A DNA stretch of 64,000 nucleotides, taken from the NCBI GenBank assembly GCA_017559905.1, contig JAFYQF010000019.1, positions 1-64,000 on the forward strand, read 5' to 3'. Origin of the DNA: a bacterium. GTDB lineage: Bacteria > Cyanobacteriota > Vampirovibrionia > Gastranaerophilales > Gastranaerophilaceae. Positions 58,634-64,000 of the stretch are shown here, piece by piece. A model generated the notes under the pieces. It was not told the origin of the DNA and did not search any database. It saw nothing but the letters and a program-made list of their open reading frames with translations. A program made the position numbers and the translations under genes. Position 1 is the first letter of the stretch, and each line of letters starts with the position of its first letter.

Positions 58634-61438
58634 TTAAGATTTAATAAACATTGTAGATTTATTTTTAATTAACTCTGCCCTAGTTTTAGAGTCTATCATT
58701 GGAGTAAGAGAACCTTTGATAAAATCACCATTCATAGGAGTTGCATATTTCTTTTCATTAGCCTTTTGAGTAACAACTTCTTCTTCAAAATACTTTCTAA
58801 AAGTACTATCTTTTGCCAACTCTTTGCGCTGTTCAATAACAGTACCATTAGTTGAAAATTTCATTGCATTAATAACTTTATTTGTGGCATCAACTGGTAA
58901 ACCAGCTTCCAGCATCAATTTACCCATACCGCTTTCAACCATATCTTTTAGATAAGAAGAACGTGCAATCATAGTATAAATAACTTTTTTCTGTATTGCA
59001 CCAATCATATTTGATGTTGCAAAATTTTGCATCATTTGTAACTTTTGCGCTGGAGTAGCTTTTATAAACAAACCAATGAAATACTTTTGTTTTTGCCTTG
59101 GTGTTAACTGCGCAATCTCTTTGACAGTCAACATTCCAGACATCATTTTTAAATCTAAATTGCCTGTTGAAACCTCTGCATCCAAAACAGTTCCAGAAAT
59201 TGCATTAACGATAATTTCATTTTGGATACTTGGTTGAAAACTAGAAATATTATTATAGATAGCTTCTATAGCATCTTTGTTGCCTGATGAATAAACTTCA
59301 TCAATGGCTTCTAATTGAGCAGATGCATCATAAGTTTTAATGTTTTCAGCAGCTCTAACTTGAACTTCTTCAAATTTAGAACTCATAACTTGTTTATGCA
59401 ATTCTGCTTGGTTTTTAGGCGCACAAGATGCTACTTGGTCACTAAAACCTTTTTGAAGTTTTATCGCAGTTTCATCATCAAATGAATAAGATGAATCCAT
59501 CAAAGTCTTCATTACGTTAGTTTGGTTTTTATCTGCGTATGCGCTCAAACCTTCGCCTAAAGAAGATAACAATTCTGAATTTTTGTTATTAACCGCAAAT
59601 TCACTATATTGTTTTGATAATTCAACTTCTATAGAATCATCAGTATGACCAATACCTTTAGCCAATTCATTTAAGGCTTCTTGGTTTTTAACTTCTCCAA
59701 GAGATCTGCCATAAATTTGTTCTTGCAATTCTATTGAATATTTACCATCTTTAGTTGCATTATTAATTCCTGTTGCAGAAGGCTTACCAAAAGCTTCTAA
59801 ATAACTTCTTGCAACTTCTCCTGCAATTGTGGAATCTTCTTTACCTATTACTTCAGCTGTACCTGCAGTAATGTCAGCAATACATTCATCAGAAATAGGA
59901 GCGCCAGCTTCTCTTGCAGCTTTAAGTTGTTCTAAATTATGTATTTGAGCATCTTTATTGAATGTACCATCAGGATTTTTCTTTAAGGCAAGAGCACTTG
60001 ATACTCCAGCACCATAATCGTCACAGTAATCAATATTAGGCATTTCTTGAATTTCTTTACATAATTCAGCTAATTCTGCCTGTTCTTCTAGCGAATGACA
60101 GTTGTTTCTTAATTCTACAAGTTTTCTTAAAACAGCCCTTTTATTAGTTTTATCAACATCTTCAAACTGATGTTTTATCCAGTCCAACTTGGCATCTTTT
60201 TCTGCCAACTCAAGAGCTTTTGTTGCGTCATTTGTGTTTTGGTAGTACTGTGCTTTACGTTTTGCAACAAGTTCTTGATAATGCTCATCCTTGCTCATTA
60301 ACGCAAAAGTTGAAGTTTCATAGTCGGCATTCAAGTTATCACTAAATTTTCTTTGCCAATCTTTACCAAATTGAGCCTTAGCGTTAGATAATAACTCTAA
60401 TCTGCCTTCTTCAAATTCATTCAATTCAGCTCCACTCATTTTCTTTTCAAGTAGATAATTCAACTGATTTGAATAGTAATTCTTTTTAGCTTCACGATTC
60501 TTGCCAAATTTTTCCAATATAGTTTCGTTAAAAATTTGTTCTTGTTCTTTAGTATCTGCAGCTCTAGTTTCAACAAGACTTTTTGCTACGATTTCAACTT
60601 GTTCATTAAATGATTTTTTATATGCAGCAGAAATATTGTCATAATTGTCACAATCGCCATCATAACGTAAATGCCTTGTTTCTTCGTCATCAGATGCAGC
60701 AAAAAATGCAAGAGCTAATTTACCTTTATCTTCGGCATTCATTTTTTTCCAAGAAGGAATATTTTCTGCCAAATTTGACTCAACAGCCTTTAACGCTTGA
60801 GCTTTTTCTTCTGGGCTCATAGACTCCCACTGTTCGCCAAACATTCTCTTTGCTAATGCATTTATAAAATAATTTTCACGTTCTTCTGCTGGCAAATTGT
60901 AAAAATCACAAGCATCTACGCCATCATCAGGCATAATAACAAATTCTCTCATATCTTCAGAATCATAATCTATTTTTACTTCTGTTACAGAAGACTTATT
61001 GTTAGATTTCATTTCTGTATTTACAGGAGAATTATTAGCTTGCGCTTGAACTTGCGCTGTTTCTTGTGGTTGTGGTTGTGGTTGAGTTTGAGCTTTTTGA
61101 GCGACTGTTTCAGCCTGTGTAGCTTGAGAAGTTTCTGCACTGTTTGTTGTTTCTGTTGTTGCTTGAGTTTCTGTTTGTTGTGCAGGAACGGTTTCCTTTG
61201 CTTGCATTTGTTCATAATATACAATCAAGGCATTCTGAATATCAGCATCAGACATTGTTGCTATATCATAACCTTGAGATTTTAAATACTTAATTTCATT
61301 TTCTGTTAAATTTTTTGCATTTTTGTTTGCGATAGGAAATAGATTAACCCTGCTAGCTTCAGTACTCTTTACTGTAGAAGGTGTAACACTAACACTTGCA
61401 CTATTCACTTTTTTTTCAAAATTGTTATTTAGTTCCAT
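58634..61438 (-). CDS. Large uncharacterised protein with Q/T-rich linker
   Basis: A protein of 934 residues without signal peptide or membrane helices. Residues 35-80 hold a small helical unit (LTENEIKYLKSQGYDIATMS). Residues 80-150 are a low-complexity Gln/Thr/Ala/Pro linker including a repeated QPQPQPQ. The rest is charged, helical sequence, possibly with weak helical repeats (about 500-760, for example SSLGEGLSAYADKNQTNVMK). It resembles a modular scaffold or substrate of a lineage-specific system. No known domain is recognised. It is monocistronic, bounded by hairpin terminators on both sides. Confidence 0.78.
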   Translation of the reverse strand: MELNNNFEKKVNSASVSVTPSTVKSTEASRVNLFPIANKNAKNLTENEIKYLKSQGYDIATMSDADIQNALIVYYEQMQAKETVPAQQTETQATTETTNSAETSQATQAETVAQKAQTQPQPQPQETAQVQAQANNSPVNTEMKSNNKSSVTEVKIDYDSEDMREFVIMPDDGVDACDFYNLPAEERENYFINALAKRMFGEQWESMSPEEKAQALKAVESNLAENIPSWKKMNAEDKGKLALAFFAASDDEETRHLRYDGDCDNYDNISAAYKKSFNEQVEIVAKSLVETRAADTKEQEQIFNETILEKFGKNREAKKNYYSNQLNYLLEKKMSGAELNEFEEGRLELLSNAKAQFGKDWQRKFSDNLNADYETSTFALMSKDEHYQELVAKRKAQYYQNTNDATKALELAEKDAKLDWIKHQFEDVDKTNKRAVLRKLVELRNNCHSLEEQAELAELCKEIQEMPNIDYCDDYGAGVSSALALKKNPDGTFNKDAQIHNLEQLKAAREAGAPISDECIADITAGTAEVIGKEDSTIAGEVARSYLEAFGKPSATGINNATKDGKYSIELQEQIYGRSLGEVKNQEALNELAKGIGHTDDSIEVELSKQYSEFAVNNKNSELLSSLGEGLSAYADKNQTNVMKTLMDSSYSFDDETAIKLQKGFSDQVASCAPKNQAELHKQVMSSKFEEVQVRAAENIKTYDASAQLEAIDEVYSSGNKDAIEAIYNNISSFQPSIQNEIIVNAISGTVLDAEVSTGNLDLKMMSGMLTVKEIAQLTPRQKQKYFIGLFIKATPAQKLQMMQNFATSNMIGAIQKKVIYTMIARSSYLKDMVESGMGKLMLEAGLPVDATNKVINAMKFSTNGTVIEQRKELAKDSTFRKYFEEEVVTQKANEKKYATPMNGDFIKGSLTPMIDSKTRAELIKNKSTMFIKS

Positions 61439-61474
61439 GACTATACTCTCTGTTCTTATACTCTAAACATGTAA

Positions 61475-61507
61475 AAACATGCTGAAAGCATGAATTTCAG
61501 CATGTTT
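61475..61507 (-). terminator. Terminator between two large minus-strand genes
   Basis: AAACATGCTGAAA / TTTCAGCATGTTT, 13 perfect pairs with a seven-base loop. On the minus strand it is followed by TTTTTAC. ACATG is repeated around it, allowing longer alternative pairings. Confidence 0.85.
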
Positions 61508-61532
61508 GAACATGTTTTACAAAAGTTTACAT

Positions 61533-62639
61533 TTATTGAGCCGTTACCATCAGTCCGTCGCCAGTTATTCTCATTTTAGCTTCTACCATTTCTGTAGAAA
61601 ACGCATTATTAAATCTTGGATCTTCTGTTACGCTCCATAAAGCATCAAACAATTTTTGATCTGTAATACGGACTTTTGCTTCACTATTGCGCTTATAAAG
61701 CTCAATTACACCCATATTAAAATCACCTATTTTGGCACGATCTTCAAGATTTATATGAGATAACTTTACTCCGGCAACTTTGAACTCGCCTTCACCATCT
61801 TTTTTTATAATAACAGATTCAAAATCATCATTATTTCTATCTGTACTTACAGCAAATAATCTATATTTACCTTGAGAAGTTTCTATATCAACTGAAGTTA
61901 GAGTACGACCCCAATCTTCCGATACTGCACGCCCTTCGTCTAACCATTTAGTATTTATAGCTCCATTTACAAAATTTCCACGTGTACCCATACGAATCTT
62001 AAGATCAAGTGGAGCGCCATATTTTACAGCACCATCGTTTTTCATCCCTTCGATTTTCCCATTTATAAAATCTTCTAGAAAATCTGCTAGTTTGTCTGAA
62101 GAATATCCAACTGGCGACTCTTTAGTCCTAACTTGCTTGAATGAAAAATTAATATCACTTGTACCGTCATCACCCATTAACGTATACTTTAATGGTCTAA
62201 TTTCAGTTATTGTTCTTGTTACAGACTCTGCACGTTTAGTTTTTTTGTTATATTCCTTGTTAAACGGCATATCAACCGTTACTGACTGGTATTTTCCGTC
62301 AGCATTTTTACTTTGAAAATCAAGATAAAAACTATCGTTATTTTCATCCACTAACTGAACTAACATCCCGTGTCCATCTTTACTTTTAACAAATGTTATC
62401 TCATCTGTAGGTGAAGCTTGTTCAACCATTTCAGTTGCATAGTCATCCTCACCAAAAACACTATTGCGTTCAGCTAACACTGGATTAAGAGGACTCATTG
62501 CCAACAATACAGTCAATGGTACAGCCATTGCAGTATTTCTTATAGAATGAGATTCCCTGTTATCCCTATTTCTTGCTTCAAAATAAATATTTTTTGTGTA
62601 CCCTCTGTGCCCTATAGAGCTAATCGGTGTTATTGTCAT
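61533..62639 (-). CDS. Uncharacterised 368-residue protein
   Basis: The N-terminus (MTITPISSIGHRGYTKNIYF) is of the short lineage-type pattern. A hydrophobic stretch (MAVPLTVLLAMSPLNPVLAE, about residues 38-57) follows, which could be a late signal peptide or membrane anchor. The remainder is polar and beta-rich (DEITFVKSKDGHGMLVQLVD, then YRLFAVSTDRNNDDFESVII). This suits an exported or surface-exposed domain. Function unknown. It is monocistronic. Confidence 0.75.
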   Translation of the reverse strand: MTITPISSIGHRGYTKNIYFEARNRDNRESHSIRNTAMAVPLTVLLAMSPLNPVLAERNSVFGEDDYATEMVEQASPTDEITFVKSKDGHGMLVQLVDENNDSFYLDFQSKNADGKYQSVTVDMPFNKEYNKKTKRAESVTRTITEIRPLKYTLMGDDGTSDINFSFKQVRTKESPVGYSSDKLADFLEDFINGKIEGMKNDGAVKYGAPLDLKIRMGTRGNFVNGAINTKWLDEGRAVSEDWGRTLTSVDIETSQGKYRLFAVSTDRNNDDFESVIIKKDGEGEFKVAGVKLSHINLEDRAKIGDFNMGVIELYKRNSEAKVRITDQKLFDALWSVTEDPRFNNAFSTEMVEAKMRITGDGLMVTAQ

Positions 62640-62780
62640 TGTATTTTACCCCATTATTACCATTAATACTTTGACATGCTAAAATCCCTAAATTATTTTT
62701 TTTGCTAGACCCTAGCATACTCTCAAATACATTTACCCGTCGTTTTTAGCATTATATTACACTTTTAGCAGTTTTGTAAA

Positions 62781-62794
62781 ATCATATATATGAT
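62781..62794. repeat. Perfect 14-bp palindrome upstream of fba
   Basis: ATCATATATATGAT lies about 90 bases before the fba start, upstream of a possible promoter TTGCGC (62813), 17 bases, TATTTT. It may be an operator or only AT-rich chance. Confidence 0.4.
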
Positions 62795-62881
62795 ATTAAC
62801 ATATCTTAACACTTGCGCCACCTTTATTTTTGTAGTATTTTCATGGTGTAGAGAGTTACAAAAAGAAGGAGAACTCAAATT

Positions 62882-63838
62882 ATGACAAGAAAATTAGTTG
62901 GAACTAATGAAATGTTCAAAAAAGCGCTAGAAGGCGGATATGCTATTGGTGCTTACAACGTAAACAACATGGAAATTCTTCAAGGTATCGCTGAAGCGGC
63001 TGAAGAAACTCAATCACCTATCATCTTGCAAGTTTCTGCAGGTGCTAGAAAATACGCTAACCAAACTTACTTAATCAAATTAGTTGAAGCAGCTCTTGCT
63101 ACAACTACTGTACCTATCGCTCTTCACTTGGATCACGGTGCAGATTTTGAAATTTGTAAAGCATGTATCGACGGTGGTTTCTCTTCAGTTATGATCGACG
63201 GTTCAAGATTCCCATTGGAAGAAAACATCAAATTAACTAAACAAGTTGTTGACTACGCTCACCCACGTGGAGTTTCTGTTGAAGCTGAACTTGGTAAACT
63301 AGCTGGTGTTGAAGATGATGTTAAAGTTTCTGCAGCAGATTCAACTTACACAGACCCACAAGAAGCTGCTAGATTCGTTAAAGAAACAGGCTGTGACTCT
63401 TTAGCTGTTGCTATCGGTACTTCTCACGGCGCTTACAAATTCTCTGGTGAAGCTAAACTTGACTTCAAACGTCTTGAAGAAATTAAAAAAGCTGTTAATG
63501 AAGCTGTTGGATATGATTTCCCACTTGTTCTTCACGGATCTTCTTCAGTTCCTGCTGAATTCGTTGCTAAATGTAACCAATACGGTGGTAAATTACCTAA
63601 CGCTCAAGGTGTTCCAGAAGATATGCTTTCATACGCTTCTAAACACGGTGTAGCAAAAATTAACATCGATACAGACTTAAGACTTGCAATGACTTCTACT
63701 ATCAGAGAATTCTTCACAGAACATCCTGAAAAATTCGACCCACGTGAATATATGGGTCCTGGTAGAACTGCTGTTAAAGAAATGGTTATCCACAAAATGA
63801 GAGACGTTCTTGGTACAGCTGGTCACGCTCAAGACTAA
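62882..63838 (+). CDS. fba: Fructose-1,6-bisphosphate aldolase, class II
   Basis: A 318-residue zinc enzyme of glycolysis/gluconeogenesis. The zinc-binding motif is IALHLDHGAD. SVMIDGSRFPLEENI, GTSHGAYKF and VLHGSSSVPAEF are active-site stretches. The sequence is well conserved and codon use is typical of highly expressed genes. AAGGAG lies ten bases before ATG. It is monocistronic, with a strong terminator. Confidence 0.97.
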   Translation: MTRKLVGTNEMFKKALEGGYAIGAYNVNNMEILQGIAEAAEETQSPIILQVSAGARKYANQTYLIKLVEAALATTTVPIALHLDHGADFEICKACIDGGFSSVMIDGSRFPLEENIKLTKQVVDYAHPRGVSVEAELGKLAGVEDDVKVSAADSTYTDPQEAARFVKETGCDSLAVAIGTSHGAYKFSGEAKLDFKRLEEIKKAVNEAVGYDFPLVLHGSSSVPAEFVAKCNQYGGKLPNAQGVPEDMLSYASKHGVAKINIDTDLRLAMTSTIREFFTEHPEKFDPREYMGPGRTAVKEMVIHKMRDVLGTAGHAQD

Positions 63839-63859
63839 TTTCGAAGTTTCGAATTACAA

Positions 63860-63893
63860 AAATACCGTTAGATTATTCTAACGGTATTTTTTT
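63860..63893 (+). terminator. Terminator after fba
   Basis: TACCGTTAGA / TCTAACGGTA stem with loop TTAT followed by seven T. Confidence 0.94.
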
Positions 63894-63922
63894 GCACTTA
63901 ATCTTTTATTATTCATAAAAGA

Positions 63923-63947
63923 ATGGTGACCGCTTAACGGTCACCAT
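63923..63947 (-). terminator. Hairpin, probable terminator of a gene entering from the right
   Basis: ATGGTGACCG / CGGTCACCAT with loop CTTAA. On the minus strand it is followed by TCTTTTAT. Confidence 0.7.
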
Positions 63948-63961
63948 CATCATACTTCCAT

Positions 63962-64000
63962 CTATTTTAAGTTATATGCGTTAGACGCATTACTTAAACT
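63962..64000 (-). CDS. Possible C-terminal end of a gene beyond the window
   Basis: Reading minus from 64000, one frame stays open for 12 codons (SLSNASNAYNLK) and stops at TAG (63962-63964). The hairpin terminator lies just downstream. Too little is present to identify it. Confidence 0.35.
   Translation of the reverse strand, partial: SLSNASNAYNLK

Noticed and set aside
61040-61285. Leu/Cys/Phe-rich frame on the plus strand.
   Set aside because: Antisense of the Gln-rich linker of the 934-residue gene.

Overview
The window looks like a stretch of chromosome from a gut-type Gastranaerophilales/Melainabacteria relative (non-photosynthetic Cyanobacteriota). This placement is an inference. It rests on low GC, a diderm-type secretin with type IV pilus genes, a cyanobacterial-style tRNA-Val acceptor sequence, AdhE-type fermentation, and many lineage-restricted proteins. 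Those proteins include N-termini with short motifs such as YISFGEG or the MGMAASQARFL type. I see no rRNA, CRISPR array, insertion sequence or prophage.

Layout. 0-3.6 kb (minus strand): pilus ATPase (partial), secretin and a PilP-like lipoprotein. 3.8-4.7 kb: uridine-kinase-like protein. 4.75-8.8 kb (plus): a cobalamin-type riboswitch followed by four uncharacterised genes. 9-10.6 kb: polyprenyl synthase and signal peptidase I. 11.4-16.6 kb: infA-rpmJ-rpsM-rpsK-rpsD-rpoA-rplQ-truA-rplM-rpsI. 16.7-19.4 kb: gcvT-gcvH-gcvPA. 20-24 kb: bioC, bioG and bioF with small unknowns. 24-29 kb: pseudopilin, lysS, pilT, recF. 29-31.8 kb: tRNA-Val, a tRNA-like relic, tRNA-Cys, a TPM-domain protein, a small XRE regulator and a hendecad-repeat protein. 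32-34.6 kb: adhE behind a Rex-like operator. 34.6-36.6 kb: two lineage-specific genes and unusually rich intergenic DNA. 36.6-42.5 kb (minus): murF-mraY-murD-ftsW-murG. 42.7-43.4 kb: rplU-rpmA. 43.5-50 kb: lysC, a TPR protein, a KdsC-like phosphatase, a sensor kinase, comF and a radical SAM protein. 50-52.5 kb: pilO and a PilM-PilN fusion. 52.5-55.3 kb: nadA, rlmB, primary-type sigma factor. 55-62.6 kb: pseudopilin, small HTH protein, rpsA, ispH and two large unknowns. 62.9-63.8 kb: fba.

How it fits together. Most genes are housekeeping: translation, peptidoglycan precursor synthesis, one-carbon metabolism, biotin, NAD, isoprenoids and fermentation. Type IV pilus genes lie in three separate blocks (ATPase/secretin/PilP, PilT, PilMN/PilO), plus two solitary pseudopilins.

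The least ordinary items are these: (i) the cobalamin-type riboswitch in front of an uncharacterised membrane-protein cluster; (ii) at least seven genes whose start codon sits 6-7 bases after a -10 box with no Shine-Dalgarno sequence, which suggests leaderless mRNAs; (iii) three copies of a 19-bp dyad and a recurrent AAATACACCCA element in intergenic DNA, next to a possible small RNA; (iv) a G-tract repeat field; (v) a protein made of thirteen unbroken 11-residue repeats; and (vi) a tRNA-derived relic interrupted by a hairpin.
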